Assembly (NCBI RefSeq): GCF_002901825.1
Contig: NZ_PPQD01000018.1
Location: 341,600 to 405,599, forward strand
Reading direction: 5' to 3'
DNA: 64,000 nt
From: Mammaliicoccus sciuri
Lineage (GTDB): Bacteria; Bacillota; Bacilli; Staphylococcales; Staphylococcaceae
In this document: positions 35,267-44,361 of the stretch, one piece after another
Layout: each line of letters begins with the position of its first letter
Position numbering within the stretch: the stretch's first letter is position 1
Position numbers and translations under genes: made by a program
Notes under the pieces: model-generated
The model's database searches: none
What the model saw: only the letters and a program-made list of their open reading frames with translations
Told to the model about the DNA's origin: nothing

Positions 35267-37309
35267 ATGATGATCAGTAACCGGGAAAAGAGTATTCTCA
35301 AATTACTATCTGAGCGTCTTCACTCTTTTTTAACAATTCATGATATTGCACAAGCACTTGGTATTTCGTCTCGAACTGTTCATAGAGAGATGAAAAGCGT
35401 TGAAGATACACTGAATAAATATCACTTATCTCTGACAAGAGTTCCTAAATTAGGATTACGTATTGAAGGAGAACCAGAAGACATTGACAATTTTGTACAA
35501 TCATTGACTGAACAAAATACAATTGATTTATCTGATGAAGAAAGAAAAGTTATTATTCTATACAACCTTATTCAATCTAAAGATCCAGTGAAATTATATA
35601 GTCTTGCGAATGAAATTGGTTCATCTACGCATACACTTAACAAAATCATTGAACAATTGGAACCTGAATTACACACATTTGAACTTTCATTAGAGCGAAG
35701 ACGTGGTGAAGGTTTGATTCTGAATGGTGAAGAAGTCAACAAAAGACAGTTACTTGCTAGAATCATGTTAGAAAAATTAGATGGTGACAGCGTGTACTCT
35801 GTAGTAGAAGATCATTTCGTATATCATACGTTAAACGAAACACATCTTCGAGGAATCGTTGATATAGATAGATTGTTTAATGTCGAACGCTTGTTAATGG
35901 ATGAACTCGGTACATTACCTTATACATTAACTGAAGCCAGTTACCTTACTTTAACGATTCATATCGTTTTAGCAATTGAACGTATTAAGCAAGATGGACA
36001 TGTAGAAATTGAGAATGATATTTTAAATGAATTGATTTCGACGGATGAATTCAAAGTATCAGAGAGACTTACCAATGTATTAAGCGATATATATGATGTG
36101 ACATTTAATCATTCTGAAATTGCTTTTATTACAATGCATTTAAGAGGTGCAAGACGTCGCCATGAAACAACTTATGAAAACAATGATATTCATAAGCAGC
36201 GCGTTACCGAACTTATAGAATTTGTAAAAGATCAAGGATTTTCATTTAAAGATGAAGAAGCCCTATTCAAAGGATTAAATTTACATTTAGAACCTGCGAT
36301 TAATAGACTTGAGGCAAACATTGAAACCTACAATCCGCTTACCGAAATGATAGAAACCTATGATCAAGAGTTATTTGAAGCCGTTTCATCAGGTTTAAAG
36401 ATTGTATTCATGAATTATCATTTTCCAAAAAGCGAAGTTGCATATATTGCACTTCACTTTGGTGGCATGTTACAAGCAAAACAAAGACGTTCATTACATG
36501 TTCTCGTTGTATGTAGCAGTGGAATTGGTACAAGCCGTATTCTATCCAATCGTTTGAAACAGCATTTTTCTGAAATCACGCAAACTACCGAAGTTTCTGT
36601 CAGTAGTTTAAAGTCGATTGATTTTTCAAAGTATGATGGCATGATTTCAACTGTAGCTGTAGATACGAAATACCCACACATTACAGTAAATCCTTTATTA
36701 CCAAAGCAAGACGCTGAAAATGTGAAATACTTTTTGAAATTACAGCAATCTGTTGTCCATGATCCTCAAAATATGCAGAATCAAGAACAACCACTATCAT
36801 ATGAAGATTATGATCGCACTGTAACTTTTATAGAAGAAAGTTTATCACTGATTCAAGATATGATCGTTGAAAAGAAAAAAGTAACACAGTTAGAACGATA
36901 TCTCATTCAAACACTGTCGAAGCATCGTGTGATTGACAATACACATACGTTCAGTGAAAAGCTTAACAGCCGTATGAATTTACAAGGCTTTGCATTAACT
37001 GGTTATCCAGTTGCTATTCCTCACCTTTCTGATGAATCAATCAAAAAGCCACAATTAATTATTACGGAGTTAACAAAACCATTAAGGCTAAAAACGATTG
37101 AAAATGAACATCAAGAAGTAAATTGGCTTGTATGTATGTTTATTCCGAGAAATTCGGAACAAGGACAACTTATGAGCGAAGTGTCATCCTTAATTACAGA
37201 ACATTTGGATGATATTGATCAGTTGTTAAATGATAGAGTAAAGATAGAGAACACACTCAAATCATTTTTCTTAAATAAATTAAAACAAAAACTAACGAAA
37301 ACGGAGTGA
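35267..37309 (+). CDS. mtlR: Mannitol operon transcriptional activator MtlR
   Basis: A 680-residue BglG/DeoR-type activator. Two N-terminal HTH regions (ISSRTVHREMKSVEDTL; SSTHTLNKIIEQL) are followed by two PRD domains (histidines in TLTIHIVLAIERI and AFITMHLRGARRRH; then GLNLHLEPAINRL and YIALHFGG). A IIB-gat-like domain with Cys in VVCSSGIGTSRIL comes next, and a C-terminal IIA-mtl-like domain with PHLSDE. PTS phosphorylation of these sites tunes activity. AAAGGAG site 24 bases after mtlA. The full set of domains is present. Confidence 0.95.
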   Translation: MMISNREKSILKLLSERLHSFLTIHDIAQALGISSRTVHREMKSVEDTLNKYHLSLTRVPKLGLRIEGEPEDIDNFVQSLTEQNTIDLSDEERKVIILYNLIQSKDPVKLYSLANEIGSSTHTLNKIIEQLEPELHTFELSLERRRGEGLILNGEEVNKRQLLARIMLEKLDGDSVYSVVEDHFVYHTLNETHLRGIVDIDRLFNVERLLMDELGTLPYTLTEASYLTLTIHIVLAIERIKQDGHVEIENDILNELISTDEFKVSERLTNVLSDIYDVTFNHSEIAFITMHLRGARRRHETTYENNDIHKQRVTELIEFVKDQGFSFKDEEALFKGLNLHLEPAINRLEANIETYNPLTEMIETYDQELFEAVSSGLKIVFMNYHFPKSEVAYIALHFGGMLQAKQRRSLHVLVVCSSGIGTSRILSNRLKQHFSEITQTTEVSVSSLKSIDFSKYDGMISTVAVDTKYPHITVNPLLPKQDAENVKYFLKLQQSVVHDPQNMQNQEQPLSYEDYDRTVTFIEESLSLIQDMIVEKKKVTQLERYLIQTLSKHRVIDNTHTFSEKLNSRMNLQGFALTGYPVAIPHLSDESIKKPQLIITELTKPLRLKTIENEHQEVNWLVCMFIPRNSEQGQLMSEVSSLITEHLDDIDQLLNDRVKIENTLKSFFLNKLKQKLTKTE

Positions 37310-37315
37310 ATTAAA

Positions 37316-37750
37316 ATGACAAAATTATTTAATCCAGAAAACATTTTTATGAATCTTTCAGTAAATTCTCAAGAGGAAGCTATCGAAAAAGCTGGCCAAG
37401 CATTAGTTGAAGAAGGTGCTGTAACTGACAAATATATTACTGCAATGAAAGAACGTGAACAAATCGTTACAACATATATGGGTAACTTCTTAGCTATCCC
37501 ACACGGTACAGATGAAGCTAAAACTGAAGTATTAAAATCAGGTCTTGTATTACTTCACATTCCAGATGGCGTAGATTGGGACGGCAATGAAGCTAAAGTA
37601 GTTGTTGGTATTGCTGGTAAAGATGGCGAGCATTTAGATATTCTTTCTCAAATCGCTATTGTATTTAGTGAAGAAGAAAATGTTGAACGTGTTATCAATG
37701 CACAATCTAAAGATGAAATTCTTGCAATCTTTGAGGAGGTTGAACTTTAA
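37316..37750 (+). CDS. mtlF: Mannitol PTS EIIA component
   Basis: A 144-residue EIIA of the mannitol/fructose family. The phospho-accepting His sits in [16 protein letters not shown]; the N-terminal [19 protein letters not shown] and the block [19 protein letters not shown] are family features. It passes phosphate from HPr to the IIB domain of MtlA. The stop overlaps the mtlD start by one base, so translation is coupled. Confidence 0.96.
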   Translation: MTKLFNPENIFMNLSVNSQEEAIEKAGQALVEEGAVTDKYITAMKEREQIVTTYMGNFLAIPHGTDEAKTEVLKSGLVLLHIPDGVDWDGNEAKVVVGIAGKDGEHLDILSQIAIVFSEEENVERVINAQSKDEILAIFEEVEL

Positions 37751-38868
37751 TGAAAGCCATTCACTTTGGTGCTGGTAACATCGGACGTGGCTTCATAGGT
37801 AAAGTATTAAATGATAATGGCTATGAAGTAACATTCGTCGATGTTAACGAAACAATTATTAATCAAATTAATGAAGAACAAGCTTATCAAGTTGTTATCG
37901 CAAATGAAGAAAATACTAAAGAACCTGTTGCAGGTGTTAAAGGTATCAATAGCATTACTGAAACAGACAAATTAAAAGCAGCGATTTTAGAAGCAGATGT
38001 CATTACGACAGCTGTTGGTGTAAACATCTTACCTATTATCGCTAAATCATTTGCATCATTCTTAAAAGAACGTGAAGCTGGTAAACCATTAAATATCGTT
38101 GCTTGTGAAAATGCTATTATGGCAACAGATCAACTGAAAAAAGCCATTTTAGATATTACAGGTCCATTATCTGATGACATTAGCTTCCCTAACTCAGCAG
38201 TTGATCGTATTGTACCTCAAGGTCAAAAAGAAGGATCATTAGATGTATTAGTTGAACCTTTCTTTGAATGGGTTGTAGAAGCTTCAAAATGGCAAGGTAC
38301 ACAATTACAAGATGTACACTATGTTGATGATTTAACACCTTATATCGAAAGAAAATTATTAACAGTTAATACAGGTCATGCTTATTTAGCTTACTTTGGC
38401 CAATACAAAGGTTACCATACAATTCTTGAAGCTATTCAAGATGAAGAAATTAATGCAGGTTTACGTGAAGTATTAAAAGAAACAAGTGAATATCTTGTTT
38501 CTAACTTCGATGAATTTACGAAAGAAGATCAATCTTACTATGTTGAAAAAATAATTGGTCGTTTCCAAAACCCATATTTATCTGATGATGTAACAAGAGT
38601 TGGACGTGGTGTATTACGTAAAGTTGGACCAAATGATCGTATCGTCAAACCTCTAGTAGCATTATCTAAAACGAATAAGAAACATTCTGGACTCGTAAAA
38701 GCACTTTGCTATTTATTAGAATATCAAGATGAAAATGATAAAGAAACAGTAGAGAAAAACGACTATATCAAGGAACATAGCGTTGCTGAGTTCTTAAGTA
38801 AATATGCAGAATTAGAATCAGACATTATCGAAGAAGTTATTATTCAATATACTTCAATCAATAAATAA
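37750..38868 (+). CDS. mtlD: Mannitol-1-phosphate 5-dehydrogenase
   Basis: A 372-residue NAD-dependent polyol dehydrogenase. The N-terminal [20 protein letters not shown] is the Rossmann signature and VACENAI and the [16 protein letters not shown] catalytic block (Lys, Asn, His) are intact. It oxidises mannitol 1-phosphate to fructose 6-phosphate. Last gene of mtlARFD, followed at once by a terminator. Confidence 0.97.
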   Translation: MKAIHFGAGNIGRGFIGKVLNDNGYEVTFVDVNETIINQINEEQAYQVVIANEENTKEPVAGVKGINSITETDKLKAAILEADVITTAVGVNILPIIAKSFASFLKEREAGKPLNIVACENAIMATDQLKKAILDITGPLSDDISFPNSAVDRIVPQGQKEGSLDVLVEPFFEWVVEASKWQGTQLQDVHYVDDLTPYIERKLLTVNTGHAYLAYFGQYKGYHTILEAIQDEEINAGLREVLKETSEYLVSNFDEFTKEDQSYYVEKIIGRFQNPYLSDDVTRVGRGVLRKVGPNDRIVKPLVALSKTNKKHSGLVKALCYLLEYQDENDKETVEKNDYIKEHSVAEFLSKYAELESDIIEEVIIQYTSINK

Positions 38869-38874
38869 TATTCT

Positions 38875-38905
38875 AGAAGTCGTATGTAAAATACGACTTC
38901 TTTAT
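38875..38905 (+). terminator. Terminator of the mtl operon
   Basis: AGAAGTCGTAT and ATACGACTTCT form a perfect 11-pair stem with loop GTAAA, followed by TTATAT. Six bases after the mtlD stop. Confidence 0.88.
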
Positions 38906-39249
38906 ATGGCTAATTTTATAATATTCCCATTTAATATCGGCATATTTCGTAATTTTCAATTTATTTTATTGAAAGAATTAATAATAACCATGCACTTTAA
39001 TTTTTTGAGATTATATTATACCTACCTTTCGTTTGTGACAGTTATATTATTTATATTATTATTTAATTAAATCCTACTCTTATTAGTTTACATACAGTTA
39101 TTTTTAGGCTAAAATAAGTAAATAATTGATAAACTATAATTATGAATTAAAAATTTAAAACGCTTCCATGTTGATAATGCGAGGCTTTACCACCTAACTG
39201 TATTATTTCAATTACAGAAGCAAAATACTCACTTCTAGGGGGATTCAAA
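38906..39249 (+). promoter_or_regulatory. sarA upstream region with a sigma-A promoter
   Basis: A 344-base AT-rich gap without a convincing gene. TTTACA (39087-39092), 17 bases and TAAAAT (39110-39115) form a good sigma-A promoter 135 bases before sarA. In S. aureus sarA has three promoters in a longer leader; only this one is clear here. A strong AGGGGG ribosome site lies at 39237-39242. Confidence 0.6.
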
Positions 39250-39618
39250 ATGGCAATTTCTAAAATAGAAAATTGTTCAGATTTATTAGCACTTGTAACA
39301 TATGTGGACAAATTAAAATCTATCATTAAAAAGGATTTTTCACTTAGCTTTGAAGAATTCGCAGTATTAACTTACATTAATGAAACAGACGATGAAGAAT
39401 ATCATCTTAAAAAAATCATTAGCAAGTTAAACTACAAACAACCACAAATTGTAAAAGCAGTTAAAAACTTATCACAACAAGACTACTTTACAAAAAGAAG
39501 AAATGAATATGACGAGCGTACAGTTTTAATTCTAGTTAATAAAAAACAACGTAAATCAATTTCAGAAGTTCTTGAAAAAATCGATAACGAAATCGCTAAG
39601 ACTGAAATTAACGATTAA
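39250..39618 (+). CDS. sarA: Staphylococcal accessory regulator SarA
   Basis: A 122-residue winged-helix DNA-binding protein. Strong match to S. aureus Sar[21 protein letters not shown] at the start, [37 protein letters not shown] (recognition helix) and [15 protein letters not shown] (the wing with conserved Arg and Asp-Glu-Arg). Acts as a dimer on AT-rich promoters and mRNA, controlling virulence and biofilm genes in S. aureus; the regulon in this organism is unknown. Single-gene unit with its own promoter and terminator. Confidence 0.95.
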   Translation: MAISKIENCSDLLALVTYVDKLKSIIKKDFSLSFEEFAVLTYINETDDEEYHLKKIISKLNYKQPQIVKAVKNLSQQDYFTKRRNEYDERTVLILVNKKQRKSISEVLEKIDNEIAKTEIND

Positions 39619-39627
39619 TATGAACGA

Positions 39628-39660
39628 AGCGGAGACATTCTATGATGTCTCCGCTTTTTT
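39628..39660 (+). terminator. Terminator of sarA
   Basis: AGCGGAGACAT and ATGTCTCCGCT form a perfect 11-pair stem followed by TTTTT. Confidence 0.92.
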
Positions 39661-39690
39661 GTGTGATATGGGGTATCTGTTATAGGGATA

Positions 39691-40263
39691 TTCTTGGCTT
39701 TACTCAGGACTTAAGCCATGACTTGGATGATCTCTTGGCTTTATTCACCACTTAAGCCATGACTTCGACGATCTCTTGGCTTTACTCGACACTTAAGCCA
39801 TGACTTAGACAATCTCTTGGCTTTACTTAGGACTTAAGCCACGACTTGGGCGATCTCTTGGCTTTACTCAGGACTTAAGCCATGACTTGGATGATCTCTT
39901 GGCTTTACTCACCACTTAAGCCATGACTTCGACGATCTCTTGGCTTTACTCGACACTTAAGCCATGACTTGAGCGATCTCTTGGCTTTATTCGACACTTA
40001 AGCCATGACTTTAGTAATCTCTTGGCTTTATTCAGGAGTTAAGCTACGACTTGGACCATCTCTTGGCTTTACTTAGGACTTAAGCCATGACTTGGATGAT
40101 CTCTTGGCTTTATTCACCACTTAAGCCATGACTTCGACGATCTCTTGGCTTTACTCGACACTTAAGCCATGACTTGGGCTATCTCTTGGCTTTATTCACC
40201 ACTTAAGCCATGACTTCAGCTATCTCTTGGCTTTACTTAGGACTTAAGCCACGACTTCAGCAA
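39691..40263 (+). repeat. Tandem array of fourteen 41-bp hairpin repeats (family C)
   Basis: Fourteen head-to-tail units of TCTTGGCTTTA, a variable four-to-six-base block, ACTTAAGCCATGACTT and a variable tail. GGCTT pairs with AAGCC in nearly every unit (one unit reads AAGCT). Unit types recur in order: (aggac, tail ggatga), (caccac, tail cgacga), (cgacac), which appears in units 1-3, 5-7 and 10-12. This gives a higher-order pattern. No unique spacers, so not CRISPR. The rest of 39661-40315 has no gene. Confidence 0.93.
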
Positions 40264-40315
40264 TCGCTCCTCCTCTCCAAACCTCCCTATTCCCCAATCA
40301 CCTCTCCCTACCAAT

Positions 40316-40350
40316 AAAAAAAGCTAAGACATTATCAAATGCCCTAGCTC
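40316..40350 (-). terminator. Terminator of the alpha/beta hydrolase gene
   Basis: Minus-strand reading gives an imperfect hairpin with AGCTAGGGCATT opposite AATGTCTTAGCT, followed by seven T. Directly after the gene at 40357. Confidence 0.8.
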
Positions 40351-40356
40351 GCTTTA

Positions 40357-41139
40357 TTATATAACTTGTTTATCTCTTACTGGTTGGTTTAAAAAAGATG
40401 ATACGACTTGTTTGAATTTTTCACTTTCTTCAATAAATGGTGCGTGCCCTGAATGTTCGAATATTTCTGTTTGGGCATTTTTTATATTTTCCGAATCATT
40501 ATCAATATCAAAAGGATCATGTTTACCTTTCACTATAAGTGTTGGTATGTCTATATGATCTATTTTGATATTTATACCATTTATAGATCTAACAGAAATT
40601 GCATCTTCTTCTGGTGTCATTCGATAATATTTTTTCACTTCTTGATACCATTTAAAAGTCGATTTAACATCATGAAATATTTCATTGAACAATATTAACA
40701 TTGCTTCTTCTTTACTAAATCCTGCGACTTTATCTCTATGTTTGGCAATTAATTTAATAAGTGGTTGTTTACCTTGATTGGAAATTGAAGATACGAGTAC
40801 TAACTTTTCTACTTTATCTGGATGTTGGTTTGTAAATTCTTGTGCAATTACGCCACCCATATCATGTCCTAATATATAAGCTGATTCTAAGTCTTCATTA
40901 TGCATTAAATCTACAATGTCATCTATATGATTTTGGATGGAAATTTCTTGTTGTTTATCTGATTTACCATGTCCCCTAGAATCCATTGTATATATTGTAA
41001 ATTGATCTTTCAGAAGTTGTACTGTTGAATTAAATGTTGCTAAATTCATATTTAATGCATGTAACATAATTAATGGTTTCCCTTTACCGTGTTTTTCATA
41101 CACTATATGAGTACCATCCCTTGTTAATAATTCTCCCAT
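40357..41139 (-). CDS. Alpha/beta hydrolase with Asp nucleophile
   Basis: A 260-residue alpha/beta hydrolase. The oxyanion strand IMLHALNMNLATF is followed by YTMDSRGHGKSDK. The nucleophile elbow reads GHDMGG, so Asp93 replaces the serine of esterases, as in haloalkane dehalogenases, fluoroacetate dehalogenases and epoxide hydrolases. The acid Asp208 lies in VKGKHDPFD and His232 in HSGHAPFIEE, so the triad is complete. Substrate unknown. A homologue lies near sarA in S. aureus. GAGGTA-type ribosome site before the ATG. Confidence 0.75.
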   Translation of the reverse strand: MGELLTRDGTHIVYEKHGKGKPLIMLHALNMNLATFNSTVQLLKDQFTIYTMDSRGHGKSDKQQEISIQNHIDDIVDLMHNEDLESAYILGHDMGGVIAQEFTNQHPDKVEKLVLVSSISNQGKQPLIKLIAKHRDKVAGFSKEEAMLILFNEIFHDVKSTFKWYQEVKKYYRMTPEEDAISVRSINGINIKIDHIDIPTLIVKGKHDPFDIDNDSENIKNAQTEIFEHSGHAPFIEESEKFKQVVSSFLNQPVRDKQVI

Positions 41140-41271
41140 AATGAGTACCTCCCTACTTTACAGTAATAATATACCCATTTAACAATTTTTCACACTTATA
41201 ATATTAAGTTAATGTCATAAAAATAAATGCAAAAAATGATTGTAGCCAATACATCATTTCCTGCATTTATG

Positions 41272-41988
41272 TTATACATATTTTCTTGTTGAATACATCA
41301 TTACAAAATAAAGGATAATAACGAGTATAATCGTCCAACTCGCAAATGTAACAATCATAATGACTGTTTCGTTCAACGTTACAGATGCAATTGTTTTTTG
41401 AATAACAGCTAATCCCATTGCAGCGACTTCAAGCTTTTTCATAAATATTGCGAGTATGACGAGAATGATCCCGACGCCAAATATGGTTTGAAATACTTGT
41501 AAAGGTAATACATACATTCCTAACGTAACATTAAATATTTTAAGCATACATAGAACAATACCTATACTAAATAAGGAAATATTGGTCATCATCAATTTCT
41601 GATTAGGATAGAGATAACTATGTTTTTTTATAATTAAATATATAACAAGTGTAATCGATAGTATGATCACAAAATAAAATATATACAATCCCGTTACAGC
41701 ATTAAACGGAATGAGCTTTTTATCAAATAAATATGCCAATAATAAGAAGTGTAGTGTATAAAAAATGATTGGATTATAATTTACAACCACAATATTTCTC
41801 TCTATGATTTGAAGTATTTCAGCGTGAGATTTGTGTCGATATTCTGCATAGTCTATATCTTTCTCATCTGACTTTTTCATATCCTTCTTTAATGAATGTT
41901 GAACTTTATCAATTTGTTTAGGTAATACACCGACATGCTGTAAATAGTCATTTACATTTTCCAGCAATACATTATTGTTCGGACGCAA
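41272..41988 (-). CDS. Membrane protein of unknown function
   Basis: A 238-residue protein. Residues 1-65 are charged and helical (KQIDKVQHSLKKDMKKSDEKD), then about six hydrophobic segments follow from NPIIFYTLHFLLLAYLF to the C-terminus. I do not recognise a family. The start is TTG 41988 with GGTGG nine bases upstream. The cytoplasmic N-terminal part followed by a bundle of membrane helices resembles small staphylococcal DUF membrane proteins; nothing in the neighbours suggests a job. Confidence 0.6.
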   Translation of the reverse strand: MRPNNNVLLENVNDYLQHVGVLPKQIDKVQHSLKKDMKKSDEKDIDYAEYRHKSHAEILQIIERNIVVVNYNPIIFYTLHFLLLAYLFDKKLIPFNAVTGLYIFYFVIILSITLVIYLIIKKHSYLYPNQKLMMTNISLFSIGIVLCMLKIFNVTLGMYVLPLQVFQTIFGVGIILVILAIFMKKLEVAAMGLAVIQKTIASVTLNETVIMIVTFASWTIILVIILYFVMMYSTRKYV

Positions 41989-42023
41989 ATAAATACACCA
42001 CCTTCATTATAATATTGTATAAA

Positions 42024-42070
42024 TTAATCCCCTATTATGCAATATGTATATAACATAACAGGGGATTAAA
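42024..42070 (-). terminator. Terminator after the secreted protein gene
   Basis: AATCCCCTGTTATG pairs with CATAATAGGGGATT in minus-strand RNA with one mismatch, followed by AATTTATAC. Weak T-run. Confidence 0.6.
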
Positions 42071-42082
42071 TTCGTTATTGAT

Positions 42083-42610
42083 TTAGTATTTACCTATATC
42101 AATACGATATACTTTAAATTGTTTACTATCAGGTGTTGCTTTTGAAAGCTGGAAGTGTGCTTGTCCATTATTTACGTAAGCATAACCGCCTGTATACTTA
42201 TTATTTTGTACACGTTTAGTTGTATTGTCACCTAGAATTGAGACAAGCGGATCTAACTTCACATTTGTTAATTTGTCATAAATCATTGTAACACGTTTAA
42301 CCGTTTCTTTATTACCGTTAACTTTGGCAGTAATAATCATATGTCCATTTTTAGTATCAAATTCGTAATAATTTTCTCTATCGTTACTATCATCAGAATA
42401 TGAGAACATTAAATTAGGATACTTTGATTTAATTTTAGAAATCTTATCACCAATTTTAATACCTTCGATTGTTACTGTACCGTCTTTATAGGTCTGCACA
42501 TTATTTTCGTTAATATTTAATTGATTTTTAGTTGCAGCATTTGCCTCAGCAAAAGTTGAAAATGGCAGAACCATAAGTACCATTGCAATTATTAAGAGAC
42601 ATTTTTTCAT
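42083..42610 (-). CDS. Small secreted protein of unknown function
   Basis: A 175-residue exported protein with a clear signal peptide (CLLIIAMVLMVLPFSTFAEA, cleavage near ANAA). The mature part alternates polar strands: GTVTIEGIKIGDKISKIKSKYP, GHMIITAKVNGNKETVKRVTMIYD, and NKYTGGYAYVNNGQAHFQLS. A hypothetical exported protein is found at a similar place near sarA in S. aureus. The fold looks like one of the small immunodominant/IsaB-like surface proteins, but the match is too weak to name it. Confidence 0.65.
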   Translation of the reverse strand: MKKCLLIIAMVLMVLPFSTFAEANAATKNQLNINENNVQTYKDGTVTIEGIKIGDKISKIKSKYPNLMFSYSDDSNDRENYYEFDTKNGHMIITAKVNGNKETVKRVTMIYDKLTNVKLDPLVSILGDNTTKRVQNNKYTGGYAYVNNGQAHFQLSKATPDSKQFKVYRIDIGKY

Positions 42611-42734
42611 ATGAGGTTCTCCTTCAGTCTGTGTCTTATATGTTATGCATTGAACTGCGTTAATTATAACATACAGATTACAAAATGACCACTTTTGTTA
42701 CAATCATGTAACAAAACCGTGAAATATCGCTTGA

Positions 42735-43514
42735 TTAACTTAAAAATTTTTCCAATACTCCAATGAATTTTTCTTTTTCCTCAATAAAAGGCAGTTCTCC
42801 TGAACCTTCAAACAGTTTGAATTCAGCATTCGGTAACAGTTCACTTATTCTTTTACCTTCGCTATATAATATTTTGCCATCGTATTGACCAGAAATGACG
42901 AGCGTACGTGTTTCAATATCTGGAAGTAACGATATAATATCAAAGTCTTTAAAAGAACGCTTAACAGCAATTTCCTCTTCCATCGTTTGCAGATCATTTG
43001 AAGGAATATGTGACTTTACAAACTTTTTAGCTTGTTTAATATTTTTATACCTGAATCTTAATAAATATTTTTCTTTGTCTTCATCAGACATCGTTCTAAT
43101 TTCATCAGCATGTCTATCATAAATACGATTATCTGGAAACGTTGAATGATTGTCTGTAGGATTAATTAACACCATGCCATTGATTAAGTCAGGATTCTTA
43201 TATGTGAGACCTGTTGCAATTGTTGCGCCAAGTTCTAGGCCAATCACATATGCTGAATTAATGAATAATGCATTTAATAGTTGTTGAATATCTGAAATAT
43301 AGTCATCTACTCTACTATCATGTGGTGTATCACTTAAACCATGACCTCTTAAGTCAATAGATATAACCTGATAATTTTTACTTAACTTTTTAATAAGTGG
43401 TTCAAAGACATCCATGTCTTGAAAAACACCATGCAACAAGATAATTGGATAGCCGCTACCTTTTGTTTTATAGTGTATGGCAACATTTTCTTTCGTTAAA
43501 AATAAATTCATCAT
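42735..43514 (-). CDS. Alpha/beta-hydrolase fold protein lacking nucleophile and His
   Basis: A 259-residue alpha/beta-hydrolase-fold protein (IILLHGVFQDMDVFEPL, ISIDLRGHGLSD). At the nucleophile elbow it reads GLELGA, giving Glu94 in place of Ser/Asp/Cys. The acid Asp212 is kept (ISGQYDGK), but the usual terminal GH is GSGELPFIEE, so Glu240 replaces the catalytic His. The fold is intact and the reading frame is open, so it looks like a non-catalytic family member rather than a pseudogene. It overlaps the upstream HAD gene by four bases. Confidence 0.7.
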   Translation of the reverse strand: MMNLFLTKENVAIHYKTKGSGYPIILLHGVFQDMDVFEPLIKKLSKNYQVISIDLRGHGLSDTPHDSRVDDYISDIQQLLNALFINSAYVIGLELGATIATGLTYKNPDLINGMVLINPTDNHSTFPDNRIYDRHADEIRTMSDEDKEKYLLRFRYKNIKQAKKFVKSHIPSNDLQTMEEEIAVKRSFKDFDIISLLPDIETRTLVISGQYDGKILYSEGKRISELLPNAEFKLFEGSGELPFIEEKEKFIGVLEKFLS

Positions 43515-44206
43515 GCTTCACCTCTTTCGATTTGTTTACAAACTTCTATGAGATCACTTAAGCTTTCGATTGTATAATCTAATTCGTGCTCCTCTGGTGT
43601 ACCAATGACTGAATTAGCCATCCATGCAGTCTTCATGCCCATAGCATGTGCTGCTGCGATATCATTTAAAGGACAATCTCCAACATATAATGCATGATGC
43701 GCCGTTATGCCAAGATGTTTCAATATATCTTCAAATATGATTGGGTCTGGCTTCATAGCGCCCACCTCATCAGAAGTTGAAACATAATGAATGTATGGAT
43801 AAATACCGATTGCATTCATAACATGTGTAATTTCTTCACTCTTACCATTCGCTACAACACCTAATTTATAACCCATGCTGCGTAATTTATCCAATGCTAC
43901 CAATGTATCATAAAAAGGAAAATGGTATCTGTAGTGATGCATTTTATAGTCGTTATAAAATGTCTTCCACGATATCCTTTCTATATTTAATCTCTTAACA
44001 AGTTCTTGATATACCCATTCAACATCTTCTATACCATAGGGATTTAACGTTAAATATACTTTTTCAAAATCACGTCTTTGGACTGTTACCATTAACTCAT
44101 GAAATCTCTCAAATTGTTCTTCCAAAAACTTCATTCGCGATTTCTCACGATCTACAAGCGTATCTTCTAAGTCAAAAATAATCGCTTGAATATCACACGA
44201 ACACAT
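43511..44206 (-). CDS. HAD-superfamily hydrolase
   Basis: A 231-residue haloacid-dehalogenase-like phosphatase. Motif I is IIFDLEDTLVDREKS (DxExT form; Glu replaces the usual second Asp, as seen in some HAD members), motif II is LGVVANGKS, motif III/IV lie in GAMKPDPIIFEDIL and YVGDCPLNDIAAAHAMG. ATG 44206 (MCSCDIQAIIF) follows AGGGA with good spacing. The following hydrolase-fold gene overlaps it by ATGA. Substrate unknown; probably a small phosphate ester. Confidence 0.8.
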   Translation of the reverse strand: MCSCDIQAIIFDLEDTLVDREKSRMKFLEEQFERFHELMVTVQRRDFEKVYLTLNPYGIEDVEWVYQELVKRLNIERISWKTFYNDYKMHHYRYHFPFYDTLVALDKLRSMGYKLGVVANGKSEEITHVMNAIGIYPYIHYVSTSDEVGAMKPDPIIFEDILKHLGITAHHALYVGDCPLNDIAAAHAMGMKTAWMANSVIGTPEEHELDYTIESLSDLIEVCKQIERGEA

Positions 44207-44271
44207 GTCATCATCCCTTTCATAGAAACATTTTAAACTATTCCATAAAGAAAGCAATACAATTTTTACAT

Positions 44272-44314
44272 ACAAAACACCAACCCTCTATCATAATGTT
44301 TAAAGGATTGGTGT
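44272..44314 (-). terminator. Terminator of the BtuFC-like transporter operon
   Basis: Minus reading: ACACCAATCC pairs with GGGTTGGTGT around a 20-base loop, followed by TTTTG. Confidence 0.6.
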
Positions 44315-44361
44315 CCGTATGCTATTGATAGTCATTTAATACTGATTGTTACCTTAAATAT

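Noticed and set aside
38994..39072. Small hydrophobic ORF upstream of sarA (possible PSM-like peptide)
   Set aside because: Codons starting at the ATG in ACCATGCAC give a hydrophobic 26-mer, but the ribosome site is poor and the composition just reflects AT-rich DNA.
39691..40263. CRISPR-like array
   Set aside because: Units are contiguous 41-mers with small differences. There are no unique spacers, and no cas genes lie in the window.
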